The position numbers and the translations under genes are program-made. Below are positions 12,791-20,864 of a stretch of 32,260 nucleotides of DNA, in pieces; within the stretch, counting starts at the first letter, position 1; each line of letters begins with the position of its first letter. A model generated the notes under the pieces. It was not told the origin of the DNA. It saw only the letters and a list, made by a program, of their open reading frames with translations, and made no database searches. The stretch comes from a virus. The stretch spans positions 1 to 32,260 of IMG/VR virus record IMGVR_UViG_3300023174_000438. One strand, 5' to 3'.

Positions 12791-13093
12791 ATGGCAACAA
12801 CAACTAAGGCTCTTGCTAGAACAGCAGCAGCAACATCATCAACAACACTTTATACAGTTCCAGCATCAACAACTGCGGTAATTACAAATATTGTAGTTAC
12901 TAACACAGCAGCAACTTCAGCAACATTTACTATTACACTTGACGGAGTTGCAATGCAGTCTGGATCAACTATTGCTGCTAACTCAAGCGCATATTTTGAC
13001 TTGAAGCAGGTTCTTGCTACAACCAAGATTGTGGCTGGTTTTGCATCAGCAACAACTGTAAACTTCCACATCTCAGGTGTAGAAATTTTTTAA
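12791..13093 (+). CDS. Small beta-sandwich virion protein (100 aa)
   Basis: Begins MATTTKALARTAAATSSTTL. A YTVPASTTAVITNIVVTNTA section is followed by ATFTITLDGVAM and YFDLKQVL, typical of small phage proteins with a single jelly-roll-like domain that decorate tails or capsids. It is Thr/Ala-rich, 100 aa, in one piece. It has its own promoter and is followed by a terminator-like hairpin, so it may be a highly expressed single-gene unit. Confidence 0.6.
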   Translation: MATTTKALARTAAATSSTTLYTVPASTTAVITNIVVTNTAATSATFTITLDGVAMQSGSTIAANSSAYFDLKQVLATTKIVAGFASATTVNFHISGVEIF

Positions 13094-13108
13094 TTCTTTT
13101 AAGATAAG

Positions 13109-13145
13109 AATACCCCAGCCTATATGGTTTAAGGTATTTTTATTT
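13109..13145 (+). terminator. Probable rho-independent terminator after 12791-13093
   Basis: AATACC (13109-13114) pairs with GGTATT (13133-13138) and AGCC with GGTT inside, around a TATAT loop, followed by TTTATTT. Stem strength is moderate because of internal mismatches. Confidence 0.55.
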
Positions 13146-13155
13146 AATAGTAGTG

Positions 13156-13161
13156 TATAAT
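13156..13161 (+). promoter_or_regulatory. -10 box before 13188
   Basis: TATAAT in the context TAGTGTATAAT, directly after the terminator. AAGGAG serves as ribosome site for 13188. Confidence 0.55.
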
Positions 13162-13187
13162 ATCAGTATATACATAAGGAGTAACTA

Positions 13188-14147
13188 ATGGCTTCAAACG
13201 TTTTTCCAGCAGCAGCATCTGGCTCATCTTCACCAAGTACAATTGCTCAAACTGTAGTGGCGGCAAGTGCCAACACTATGTATGGTGCAAATGTAACTTT
13301 AACGCCAGGGACATATACTATAACATGCGTAAGTTCAACAAACGTAGAAGTAACATTTTGGTCAGGATCTTCACTAATTACAACAGCAACAACTGTATCA
13401 GGAACTATTTCTGTTAATATTGCAACTGAAGTAACAAGAATATCATATTATACAAATACTGGATCAGCCGTTGTTATTAATATTCAACTAACTGGAAATG
13501 CCTTAACATATGCCGCAAGTGGCACACTTGATACAATAACAACATCACAATCTCCTTACACCAGAACGGGAAGAGCCTATGTTGTAGTTGTAGGTGCTGG
13601 TGGCGGTGGCGGTCCTGCATACGTCAATGGTCCTAGAGGAGGAGCAGGTGGTTCAGGTGGAGTTGCTTCAGGTATAGTTTATTTAAATGGAAATTCAAAC
13701 ATAGTCATTGGTGCACCTGGCAATGGTGGTGGCTATAATGGTGGATCTGTTGTACAAGGTAACGCTGGAGGAGCAACTTCTTTAGGAAGTATAACAGCAA
13801 ATGGTGGCGGTGCTGGCGGCGGTGGTTGGAATACTTCAGGTGGTGGCGGTGGTGGAGGAGGAACTCCAGGCGGTGGAAACGGTGGCACTGCTCCAAATGG
13901 AGGAAATGCTAATACTGGTGGTGGCGCTGGTAACGCAAGTTCGGCACCAACATATAGTTTTGTTAAAAGTGGTACAACAGGTGGCGGTGGCGCAGTAGGT
14001 GGCGCAGGCGCAGGATCTGGAATTGGAACTGGTGGCTCAACCACAGGTGGTGGCACAGGATATGGTGCTGGTGGAGGTGGATATGGATGGTTTGGAGATA
14101 GTGGACCTGGTTCACAAGGTGTGGTCTATGTATTGTATGGAGTTTAA
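13188..14147 (+). CDS. Glycine-rich adhesin paralogue 2 (319 aa)
   Basis: Begins MASNVFPAAASGSSSPSTIA. It has the same N-terminal beta domain as the 11332, 14154 and 15133 proteins (TPGTYTITC, TNTGSAVVINIQLTGNALTY), then a linker DTITTSQSPYTRTGRAYVVV. The rest is a glycine-rich domain with KSGTTGGGG and a SQGVVYVLYGV ending. Loops between Gly runs differ from its paralogues, as expected for receptor-binding surfaces. The next paralogue starts 6 nt after the stop. Confidence 0.75.
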   Translation: MASNVFPAAASGSSSPSTIAQTVVAASANTMYGANVTLTPGTYTITCVSSTNVEVTFWSGSSLITTATTVSGTISVNIATEVTRISYYTNTGSAVVINIQLTGNALTYAASGTLDTITTSQSPYTRTGRAYVVVVGAGGGGGPAYVNGPRGGAGGSGGVASGIVYLNGNSNIVIGAPGNGGGYNGGSVVQGNAGGATSLGSITANGGGAGGGGWNTSGGGGGGGGTPGGGNGGTAPNGGNANTGGGAGNASSAPTYSFVKSGTTGGGGAVGGAGAGSGIGTGGSTTGGGTGYGAGGGGYGWFGDSGPGSQGVVYVLYGV

Positions 14148-14153
14148 TAAATA

Positions 14154-15113
14154 ATGGCAAATACAGTATTTCCCGTAGCAGTAACTAGTTCTACTGCTGG
14201 ACCAGACACAATCAAAAGAACTACTGTAGCAACTGCTGCAAATACATATTATAGTGCAGATATATCTTTACAAGCAGGGTATTATGCAATTACTTGCACA
14301 AGCACAACAGTAACAACAATATATTTCTTTAATGGTGATACATTTTTAGGTACAGGGGTAACATCAAGTGGTGTGCTTAATTACAATATTACAACACCTG
14401 TAACAAAAATAATCTTTTTTACAAACACTGGTTCAAATATTGAAATTAATATACAACTTTCTTCTATAAATCTTACAAAATTAGGATTAACTGCTGGTTC
14501 AGTAACTCAAATAACTTCTTCTCAAACTTATACAGGAGTTGGAACTGGTTTTGTTGTTGCAGTTGGCGGCGGCGGTGGCGGTGGCGGTGGTAGAGAATAC
14601 GGTGGTGGCCCAGCACATGCAGGCGGCGGAGGCTCTGGCGGAGTTTCAAGTACAATAAGATACTTTAATGGATCAACACCAGTAGTAATTGGAACTTATG
14701 GCACAGGTGAGCCAGTATACGGTTATTATGGATCTAGTGGTAATGGTGGTGGAACAACTACCGTTGACACAAATGCAGTAATTGCCAATGGCGGTGGTGG
14801 CGGTAGTGGTTTTGGCGGTGGCGGAGGAGGAACTAACGGAGTTACTGGAGCAGCCTCTGGTGGTAATGGTGGAGATATTGCAGGAGGTAGTGGCAACGCA
14901 TCTACTGCTTCTGCCTATAACAATGCAGTGTCTGGTACAACTGGAGGTGGATCTGGTGGAGGAAATCCAGGAGGAAGTGGTATTGGCCGTGGAGGAAACT
15001 CTGGCGGTGGAGCAGCATCTGGTAGAGGCGCAGGAGGCGGTGGTGGTAACGCCGCTGGTGGTCAAGGCGGAATTGGAACCGCAGGAGTTGTATACATCCA
15101 ACTACTAACATGA
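14154..15113 (+). CDS. Glycine-rich adhesin paralogue 3 (319 aa)
   Basis: Begins MANTVFPVAVTSSTAGPDTI. The N-terminal domain shares YYAITCTSTTVTT, TNTGSNIEINIQL and the TSSQTYTGVGTGFVV linker with the other paralogues. The glycine-rich part has SGTTGGGSGGG and ends TAGVVYIQLLT. There is no clear ribosome site and only 6 nt to the previous gene, so it is probably translated from the same mRNA. Divergence from paralogues 2 and 4 is spread over the whole gene, not only the loops. Confidence 0.75.
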   Translation: MANTVFPVAVTSSTAGPDTIKRTTVATAANTYYSADISLQAGYYAITCTSTTVTTIYFFNGDTFLGTGVTSSGVLNYNITTPVTKIIFFTNTGSNIEINIQLSSINLTKLGLTAGSVTQITSSQTYTGVGTGFVVAVGGGGGGGGGREYGGGPAHAGGGGSGGVSSTIRYFNGSTPVVIGTYGTGEPVYGYYGSSGNGGGTTTVDTNAVIANGGGGGSGFGGGGGGTNGVTGAASGGNGGDIAGGSGNASTASAYNNAVSGTTGGGSGGGNPGGSGIGRGGNSGGGAASGRGAGGGGGNAAGGQGGIGTAGVVYIQLLT

Positions 15114-15132
15114 TTATTATATAGGAGAAATT

Positions 15133-16020
15133 ATGGCAACAAATGTATTTCCAGTAGCAAGTAGTGCATCAGGTGGTTCAGACACGCTTGCAAAAACAAT
15201 ATCAGTTGCATCTCCATATACTTTAACTTACGGAACAGGCACTTTTGCTGTTGGAACATATACCATTACTTGTGCGTCTTCAACAATTGCTACAGTTTCA
15301 TTTTTTGGCAGTAATAATTCTTTAATAGGAACTGCAGTCACAGCAAGCGGCACTGTAGCATTTAATTTAGCCTCACCAGCAACTAGTGTGTCTGTACTTA
15401 CAAATACTGGATCAAACATAGTTGTTAATATTCAATTAACAGGTAGTGCAATAACAACAGCAAATTCAGGAACATTGGTTACACTTACTAACTCTCAAAC
15501 ATATACAGATACAGGACGAGCATATGTTGTTGCCGTAGCAGGTGGGGCTAATGGTGGAACTGGTTCTGCCAGTGTAGGTGCTAGTGGCGGTGCATCTGGT
15601 GGAATAACTTCTGGTGTTGTTGGTTTAACTGGAAGCACGGCAGTAGTAATTGGTGCAGGTGGCGGAGGATCAACATCTATTGGAAACGTAACTGCAAATA
15701 CTGGAGGAACAGGATCTGGCGCAGGCGGAGGATATTCAGGATATGGTGGTGGAGCAAACGGAACGGCATCTTCTGCTCCAGAATATACTTTTGTTAAAAC
15801 AGGCACAACTGGTGGAGGCGGAGCAAGTGGAGTAAACGTATCTAGATCTGGTGGAGGCTCAGGCATTGGCACTGGAGGCACGGGAGGATCTAACGTAAAT
15901 GGTGGTGCAACTGGCGGATCAGGATATGGTGCTGGCGGCGGCGGTGGCAGCATAGATAACGCAGGTGGTCGTGATGGAGGCCCAGGAACACAAGGCGTAA
16001 TCTATTTAATTAAATTTTAA
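15133..16020 (+). CDS. Glycine-rich adhesin paralogue 4 (295 aa)
   Basis: Begins MATNVFPVASSASGGSDTLA. It has the shared N-terminal domain (GTYTITCASSTIATVSFFGS, TNTGSNIVVNIQLTGSAIT) and TNSQTYTDTGRAYVV linker, with a shorter glycine-rich part (KTGTTGGGG, ending TQGVIYLIKF). The ribosome site is AGGAGA. It is the last adhesin before the bidirectional terminator and the oppositely oriented endolysin gene. Confidence 0.75.
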   Translation: MATNVFPVASSASGGSDTLAKTISVASPYTLTYGTGTFAVGTYTITCASSTIATVSFFGSNNSLIGTAVTASGTVAFNLASPATSVSVLTNTGSNIVVNIQLTGSAITTANSGTLVTLTNSQTYTDTGRAYVVAVAGGANGGTGSASVGASGGASGGITSGVVGLTGSTAVVIGAGGGGSTSIGNVTANTGGTGSGAGGGYSGYGGGANGTASSAPEYTFVKTGTTGGGGASGVNVSRSGGGSGIGTGGTGGSNVNGGATGGSGYGAGGGGGSIDNAGGRDGGPGTQGVIYLIKF

Positions 16021-16026
16021 ACCAAT

Positions 16027-16067
16027 AAAAAAATACCCCTACCAATTAAGGCAGGGGTTATTTTTTT
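16027..16067. terminator. Bidirectional terminator between adhesin and endolysin
   Basis: A seven-A run and TACCCCTACC (16027-16043) face GGCAGGGGTTA and a seven-T run (16050-16067) across AATTAA, with one bulge and one mismatch. A and T tracts on both sides let it end transcription in both directions between convergent genes. Confidence 0.85.
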
Positions 16068-16070
16068 GTA

Positions 16071-16643
16071 TTAAAGATATCGTTTAGGGAACTTCTTTAA
16101 CCATTTTTGGTATTGAACAGGCTTGGCATGTTTCCAAGACTTCCAATTTGTTCCACCCTCAGTCATATGAAATACAATTTCTGCATTTTTCACGGGACTG
16201 AATAACTCAGCATTAGTATCTAGGTTAAACTTATCTCTACGATCTGGTCCTAGATCACCGATCATATTTATTTGGAATACCCCGTAAGAACTGTCTCCAG
16301 TCTTAGCGTTTCCATTAAAAGCAAAAGGTCTTCCGTTTGATTCTGCTTTAGCAACAGCCCAAGCAGTCTTTAAACCTTTTCCTGTAAAACCTACAGCCTT
16401 TAACATTTGAACTAAGTCATAGTCACTCAAAGATACAGCATTTGTGTATTTTGCTAAGATTACCTTATTACTTGGTTTAGAAACCAAAAAAGCCGACTTG
16501 AGGTCGGCAGGGGCAGTCAAAGACTTATTATTCAATAAATTATTATCAGTTGCAGTTGTTAGCGCATTAGCAGAATTACTGACGGGTGCCAGAACTCCAA
16601 CCAATGATAGGATTCCAATCCAAGCCATTTTGTCTCTTCTCAT
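16071..16643 (-). CDS. Secreted lysozyme-like transglycosylase (endolysin), 190 aa
   Basis: Residues about 1-28 are a Sec-type signal peptide (MRRDK, hydrophobic WIGILSLVGVLAPV, likely cut near SANALT). The catalytic domain has AVAKAESNGRP with a likely catalytic Glu101, then DSSYGVFQIN (117-126) and a final NWKSWKHAK block. This is the layout of the lysozyme/transglycosylase superfamily that cuts peptidoglycan glycan strands. AGGAGG lies 9 nt before the ATG. Secretion means it may not need a classical holin. It is the only gene on this strand within the adhesin block. Confidence 0.8.
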   Translation of the reverse strand: MRRDKMAWIGILSLVGVLAPVSNSANALTTATDNNLLNNKSLTAPADLKSAFLVSKPSNKVILAKYTNAVSLSDYDLVQMLKAVGFTGKGLKTAWAVAKAESNGRPFAFNGNAKTGDSSYGVFQINMIGDLGPDRRDKFNLDTNAELFSPVKNAEIVFHMTEGGTNWKSWKHAKPVQYQKWLKKFPKRYL

Positions 16644-16668
16644 AATATAAACCTCCTAGAGCAAAATT

Positions 16669-16684
16669 GCTACCCTGCGGTAGC
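16669..16684 (-). other. 5' leader hairpin of the endolysin mRNA
   Basis: GCTACC-GCAG-GGTAGC on the minus strand: a perfect 6-bp stem with a 4-nt loop. It begins 2 nt after the predicted transcription start (16686) and lies 25 nt before the ATG, so it may protect the 5' end. Confidence 0.5.
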
Positions 16685-16692
16685 ATAGTATA

Positions 16693-16701
16693 AGTATAAC
16701 A
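16693..16701 (-). promoter_or_regulatory. Extended -10 promoter of the endolysin gene
   Basis: TGTTATACT on the minus strand with a predicted start near 16686; no evident -35. Confidence 0.6.
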
Positions 16702-16755
16702 TGATTTGGCCCCTAAAAGCAAACTTTTGATATTTTTCTATTATTGTTACCTATT

Positions 16756-16779
16756 TGTTATAATTCAAAGTGGTATAAT
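16756..16779 (+). promoter_or_regulatory. Two tandem extended -10 boxes before 16789
   Basis: TGTTATAAT (16756-16764) and TGGTATAAT (16771-16779). The second lies 9 nt before the ATG at 16789, giving a nearly leaderless mRNA; the first would give a leader of about 18 nt. Confidence 0.6.
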
Positions 16780-16788
16780 AGAAAGACT

Positions 16789-17319
16789 ATGGCTACAGGA
16801 TCAACAACTACTTATGGAATTCCTTACCCGCTTTCAAGCGACCCAGTAAATGTTCACGAAGATATTCAAGCATTATCTGAGGCAATTGAAACATTAATTG
16901 GCACAGTAGGTCCTTCTTATCATACCCTTGAAGTTACTAACAATAGTGGATCTTCAATTGCTAAAGGAGATCCAGTTTATATTTCTGGATATGGAACATC
17001 AAAACCAACAATTGCAAAATGTGATTCTGACGACTTGACAACTTTTCCATTTGTAGGTTTGGCAAAAGCAGCAATATCAAATAGTGCTGATGGTGTTATT
17101 GTTTTGTCTGGTGTATTTTCAGGAGTTAATACAAATGCGTATAATGTTGGTAATGTTTTATATGTTGCAAATAACGGGGGACTAACAGCAACACGGCCAG
17201 CAACAGGTTCTGGAGCAGTAGCAGTAGTATTAAAGAAAAATGCAACAACAGGCATATTACTAGTTGGACAACCAAAGGGCAACGGCTCTTGGGGATCACT
17301 GAAAGCAGGGTTAGCATAA
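16789..17319 (+). CDS. Tail protein with beta-barrel C-terminal domain (176 aa)
   Basis: Begins MATGSTTTYGIPYPLSSDPV followed by a helical NVHEDIQALSEAIETL segment, an opening I know from minor tail proteins of actinophages. From about residue 45, SGSSIAKGDPVYISGYG, VGLAKAAISNS and GVIVLSGVFSGVN form a beta-barrel-like domain common in phage structural proteins. I chose 16789, since the in-frame ATG at 16744 lies upstream of the promoter. The stop overlaps the next gene as TAATG. Confidence 0.7.
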   Translation: MATGSTTTYGIPYPLSSDPVNVHEDIQALSEAIETLIGTVGPSYHTLEVTNNSGSSIAKGDPVYISGYGTSKPTIAKCDSDDLTTFPFVGLAKAAISNSADGVIVLSGVFSGVNTNAYNVGNVLYVANNGGLTATRPATGSGAVAVVLKKNATTGILLVGQPKGNGSWGSLKAGLA

Positions 17320-17732
17320 TGGCAACTTATAGAGGTCAAGGCGCATCTACATATGATATTGGTGAGACACCACCGTTTGTTAATTGGACAATCGTAAAAG
17401 GCGATACAGCCTCTTTTAAGGTTTATCTAACAGATGATGCCAAGCAACCATTAAACATCCCTTCCTGGACTATAGAAGTAGAGTTTAAAAGACCAACAAA
17501 CCCTGTTACCCCACAAGTAATTACAGATGCCGCAACACTAATCTTTACTATTAACCCAGCACAAGATTTAGAAGATGCTGATGGTGAGTTTAAAGTTAAC
17601 CTAACTGCAGCCCAAACTGCACAGTTGCGAACAAATGATATTTTTGATATTGAAGTACGTCTTCCACAGAACACACTTGTTTGGACAGTTGCTCAAGGGA
17701 AGATTACTCTCCTTGAGGATGTTACAAACTAA
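17319..17732 (+). CDS. Ig-like tail/baseplate protein (BppU-N-like), 137 aa
   Basis: The section FVNWTIVKGDTASFKVYLTD is the same motif as in the 6091 and 7365 proteins, followed by LNIPSWTIEVEFKRP and a closing IEVRLPQNTLVWTVAQGKIT. It is probably an adaptor domain in the tail or baseplate. I start at 17319, the TAATG junction with the upstream stop, rather than an earlier ATG inside that gene. The 17732 gene follows by another TAATG overlap. Confidence 0.7.
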   Translation: MATYRGQGASTYDIGETPPFVNWTIVKGDTASFKVYLTDDAKQPLNIPSWTIEVEFKRPTNPVTPQVITDAATLIFTINPAQDLEDADGEFKVNLTAAQTAQLRTNDIFDIEVRLPQNTLVWTVAQGKITLLEDVTN

Positions 17733-17953
17733 TGGCAACAGTTGTTATAAATAACAATACCCCAGTTTTTACAAAAGCCATTGAAAGAGTTTCTTTCCCA
17801 AATGTAGAAATTACCCAACCAAATCGTGGGGTAAATATAAATTCAGTACTACCATTTAGAATAAGATTTACAGCAATAAAGGTTCCAACTAGCCTTGGTA
17901 ACATACCCGCAATTCCGCTACAAGTTATTGGCTTCTCTAACTATATACTTTAA
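17732..17953 (+). CDS. Hypothetical tail-region protein (73 aa)
   Basis: Begins MATVVINNNTPVFTKAIERV, with a conserved-looking SVLPFRIRFTAIKVPTSLGN followed by PAIPLQVIGFSNYIL. It is a small beta-rich protein coupled by TAATG to the Ig-like gene, so probably a partner in the same tail substructure. I know no named family. Confidence 0.6.
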   Translation: MATVVINNNTPVFTKAIERVSFPNVEITQPNRGVNINSVLPFRIRFTAIKVPTSLGNIPAIPLQVIGFSNYIL

Positions 17954-17959
17954 AATATG

Positions 17960-17968
17960 TGATATAAT
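17960..17968 (+). promoter_or_regulatory. Extended -10 promoter, leaderless start at 17975
   Basis: TGATATAAT with 6 nt (TCAATC) to the ATG at 17975; no ribosome site. Confidence 0.65.
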
Positions 17969-17974
17969 TCAATC

Positions 17975-18421
17975 ATGGCTAAATTATCAATTGCAAGCAT
18001 TAAGTCTCTGTTTCAAACTGGAGACCGTCCAAGTCAAACAAACTATGAAGATTTGATTGACAGTACCTCTGCAAGATCAACAGACCTTGGTTCAGATGGC
18101 AATAATGAGGTTACAATTAACGGCATTGAAAACTCAACAATTTTTGATAACTTTTTGGCAAGTGAATGGAGATCAGTAAAATACATGGTCTCAATTAAAA
18201 AGACTTCTGGCGGCGCAAATAAATACTGGGCCACAGAATTAACCATTGTTCCTGATAATACAAATGTAAATGTTAGCGAATATGGAACAGTAGACAATGA
18301 TGGGAATATTGGCACCATCTCCGTGTCTAGAGCAGGAGATACAGTTTCACTGACTGTAGTTCCAGTGGGTGGGCAAACACCAATAACCTTGCGCTATTTG
18401 CGTATTGGGTTAAAGGCCTAA
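17975..18421 (+). CDS. Tail protein with C-terminal domain shared with the 620-aa fibre (148 aa)
   Basis: Begins MAKLSIASIKSLFQTGDRPS, a short helical head. Residues about 60-148 (EWRSVKYMVSIKKTSGGANK, NVNVSEYGTVDNDGNIGTIS, then RYLRIGLKA) align in layout with the C-terminal domain of the 18438 protein (YSAAKYIVQLKNAGGD, VYLTEYADVQSNGELGTTN, KTYIKA). Two neighbours thus end in the same beta-sandwich domain. The start is leaderless by promoter position. Confidence 0.65.
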   Translation: MAKLSIASIKSLFQTGDRPSQTNYEDLIDSTSARSTDLGSDGNNEVTINGIENSTIFDNFLASEWRSVKYMVSIKKTSGGANKYWATELTIVPDNTNVNVSEYGTVDNDGNIGTISVSRAGDTVSLTVVPVGGQTPITLRYLRIGLKA

Positions 18422-18437
18422 CTAAGGAGATATAAAG

Positions 18438-20300
18438 ATGGCAACAGTAACAAAAGATTTTAGAGTAAAAGCGGGATTAGTAGTTGAAGGTACAACTGCA
18501 ACCGTTAATGGAAAGAATATTATCACAGCAGGTGTCGTTGACGCTAAAGGTGATTTGATTGTTGGTAGCGCAGATGATGCAGTAGCACGTCTTGGCGTTG
18601 GCTCAAACGGTCAAGTACTTACAGTAAACTCAGGCGCAACATACGGCGTTGAGTGGTCAGCACCAGCAGCAGTTGGCGTATTTGGTTCAAGCATTGAGTT
18701 TGAAGGTGCTACAGCAAATAACTTTGAAACAACTCTTGCAGTAACAGACCCAACAGCAGACCGTACAATTACACTACCTGATGCTTCTGGTACAGTAGCA
18801 CTTACAACAGACATTACAGTTAGTGCATCTTCAACAAACACATTTTCAAACAAGTCAATATCACTTGCTTCAAACACAGTAACTGGAACTACTGCAGAAT
18901 TTAACACTGCACTTTCAGATGCTAACTTTGTAACTACTGGAGATACTGGAACTGTTACAAGCACAATGATTGCAGACGGAACAATTGTTGACGGTGACAT
19001 TAATGCATCAGCAGCGATTGCTCAATCTAAGGTTTCAGGTCTTACTACTGATCTTGCTGCTAAGGCTTCAGCATCAGACCTTACAACTCACACAGGTGCT
19101 TCTACTGGAGTACACGGAGTAACTGGTGCAGTAGTTGGAACAACTGATACACAGACACTTACAAATAAGACACTTACAAGCCCAACAGTTTCAGGTCTTT
19201 ATCTTTCAGATGGTTCAATCGTTCTTGAAGGTGCAACCGCTGATGCGTTTGAGACAACACTTACAGTTACAGATCCAACTGCTGACCGTACAGTAACTTT
19301 CCCAGATGCTACAGGTACTGTTGCTCTTACAAATAACAAGTTAAGCGCTTTTGCTGCAACTTCATCATCAGAACTCGCTGGAGTAATTTCAGACGAGACT
19401 GGTACTGGAGCACTTGTTTTTGCTAACACACCAACACTTGTAACACCAAACATTGGTGCTGCAACTGGTACATCTTTGGTTCTTTCAGGGGACCTAACAG
19501 TTAATGGTACAACAACTACAATTAACTCAACAGAAATCACAATTGACGATAAGAACATTACACTTGGTTCAGTAGCATCTCCAACAGATGCAGGCGCTGA
19601 CGGTGGTGGTATTACACTTAAGGGTGCTACAGACAAGACCATCAACTGGGTAGATGCAACTGATGCATGGACATTCTCTGAGCACATTAACCTTGCTTCT
19701 GGTAAGGCATTCTATCTAAACGGTACACTAGAAACAGCAGCAGCCCAGACTCTTACAAACAAGACAATCAATGGTGCAGATAACACACTTACAGTACGAA
19801 TTGCAAATGATGTTTCTGGTCTTGGAACTGGCGTAGCCACATTCCTTGGAACACCAACATCTGCAAACCTTGCAGCAGCAGTAACTGGCGAAACAGGAAC
19901 TGGTGGTCTAGTATTTGCTAACACACCAACTCTTGTTACTCCAGTACTTGGCGCAGCAACTGCAACATCTATTGGATTTGCTGATACCCTCACAGGTTCT
20001 GCAACTGCAACTGCTGGCACTTCAGCAACAACAATTGACACATTTGCTGTAGCAACATACTCTGCTGCTAAGTATATTGTTCAATTGAAAAATGCTGGTG
20101 GCGACATTGAAGTAATTGAAGTTCTTGTAGCCGTAGATGGCGCAAACAATGTTTACCTAACAGAGTACGCTGATGTACAAAGCAATGGTGAACTAGGAAC
20201 AACAAACGCTGTACTTTCAGGTACAGATGTTCTTCTACAAGTTACTGCAGCAGCAGCAAACACTGCCGTTAAGGTAAGCAAGACTTACATCAAAGCATAA
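18438..20300 (+). CDS. Long repetitive tail fibre (620 aa)
   Basis: Residues about 35-73 hold the KGDLIVG / GSNGQVLTVNS / GVEW cassette. Repeat unit 1 (EFEGATANNFETTL...VALT) occurs at about 87-123 and 262-298. [16 protein letters not shown]...[15 protein letters not shown]...YLNG module spans about 351-428. TLTNKT linkers join the units and the last 90 residues are the domain shared with 17975. The same repeats appear in the 758-aa protein. Beta-repeat fibres of this kind form trimeric shafts. The ribosome site is AAGGAGA. Confidence 0.75.
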   Translation: MATVTKDFRVKAGLVVEGTTATVNGKNIITAGVVDAKGDLIVGSADDAVARLGVGSNGQVLTVNSGATYGVEWSAPAAVGVFGSSIEFEGATANNFETTLAVTDPTADRTITLPDASGTVALTTDITVSASSTNTFSNKSISLASNTVTGTTAEFNTALSDANFVTTGDTGTVTSTMIADGTIVDGDINASAAIAQSKVSGLTTDLAAKASASDLTTHTGASTGVHGVTGAVVGTTDTQTLTNKTLTSPTVSGLYLSDGSIVLEGATADAFETTLTVTDPTADRTVTFPDATGTVALTNNKLSAFAATSSSELAGVISDETGTGALVFANTPTLVTPNIGAATGTSLVLSGDLTVNGTTTTINSTEITIDDKNITLGSVASPTDAGADGGGITLKGATDKTINWVDATDAWTFSEHINLASGKAFYLNGTLETAAAQTLTNKTINGADNTLTVRIANDVSGLGTGVATFLGTPTSANLAAAVTGETGTGGLVFANTPTLVTPVLGAATATSIGFADTLTGSATATAGTSATTIDTFAVATYSAAKYIVQLKNAGGDIEVIEVLVAVDGANNVYLTEYADVQSNGELGTTNAVLSGTDVLLQVTAAAANTAVKVSKTYIKA

Positions 20301-20319
20301 TTAGGAAAAGAGGCTAGGG

Positions 20320-20781
20320 ATGGCAACTACAAATAGAGACTTTAAGGTAAAGCACGGGCTAGATGTAGCCCAAGGCGGTACTTTTGGCGGAACTGTTACA
20401 GTTGCCACCCCTACTCTTAATACACATGCAACAACAAAACTTTATGTAGATAGCAAAGGAGCAGTTGCTGCACCAGCATCAACAGCACCAGCAAATCCAG
20501 TAAATGGGCAGTTGTGGTTTGATACAGTATCACGCCATATATCTGTATATTCTACTGATCAGGCTGACTGGATTATGATTGCAACATTTTCAGATACCGC
20601 TGATCTTAGACAGCACATCCACGATACTGCAATTGATGGAACTGGACTTATTGTTTCAGTGTTCCAAGATGCAGGTTTCTATGACTCAATCTTTACATCA
20701 ACTGAAATTGCAGGATTTTATGATTCAGCATACTGGAATAACAGTTATGACGGCGGAAGCCCATTAGATAATTTCAGTTAA
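20320..20781 (+). CDS. Tail fibre-associated protein (153 aa)
   Basis: Begins MATTNRDFKVKHGLDVAQGG, an N-terminus like the 18438 fibre (MATVTKDFRVKAGLVVEG), suggesting the same attachment domain. A HATTKLYVDSKG helix and PANPVNGQLWFDTVSRHISV strand pair are common in phage fibre proteins. The C-terminus is acidic and aromatic (FYDSIFTSTEIAGFYDSAYW). It follows the 620-aa fibre by 19 nt. Confidence 0.65.
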   Translation: MATTNRDFKVKHGLDVAQGGTFGGTVTVATPTLNTHATTKLYVDSKGAVAAPASTAPANPVNGQLWFDTVSRHISVYSTDQADWIMIATFSDTADLRQHIHDTAIDGTGLIVSVFQDAGFYDSIFTSTEIAGFYDSAYWNNSYDGGSPLDNFS

Positions 20782-20786
20782 TTATC

Positions 20787-20795
20787 TGGTATAAT
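20787..20795 (+). promoter_or_regulatory. Extended -10 promoter before 20865
   Basis: TGGTATAAT. The long AT-rich leader includes a TAATTAT/ATAATTA inverted repeat (20809-20815, 20831-20837) and AAGGAG before the ATG. Confidence 0.55.
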
Positions 20796-20864
20796 TTGAT
20801 CATATAGTTAATTATTAAAAATAATGTAAGATAATTATCTAAAATATTAATAAGGAGACTATAA

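Noticed and set aside
13733-15953. Proline-rich and cysteine/serine-rich antisense frames opposite the adhesins (for example 13733-14056, 14673-15101 and 15495-15953)
   Set aside because: Gly codons (GGN) read on the other strand as Pro, Ala, Thr or Ser codons and remove stops, so these are composition shadows.
9500-16000. Short repeated GGTGGTGGC-like units considered as CRISPR or tandem DNA repeats
   Set aside because: They encode glycine runs in long frames, with no regular repeat-spacer structure.
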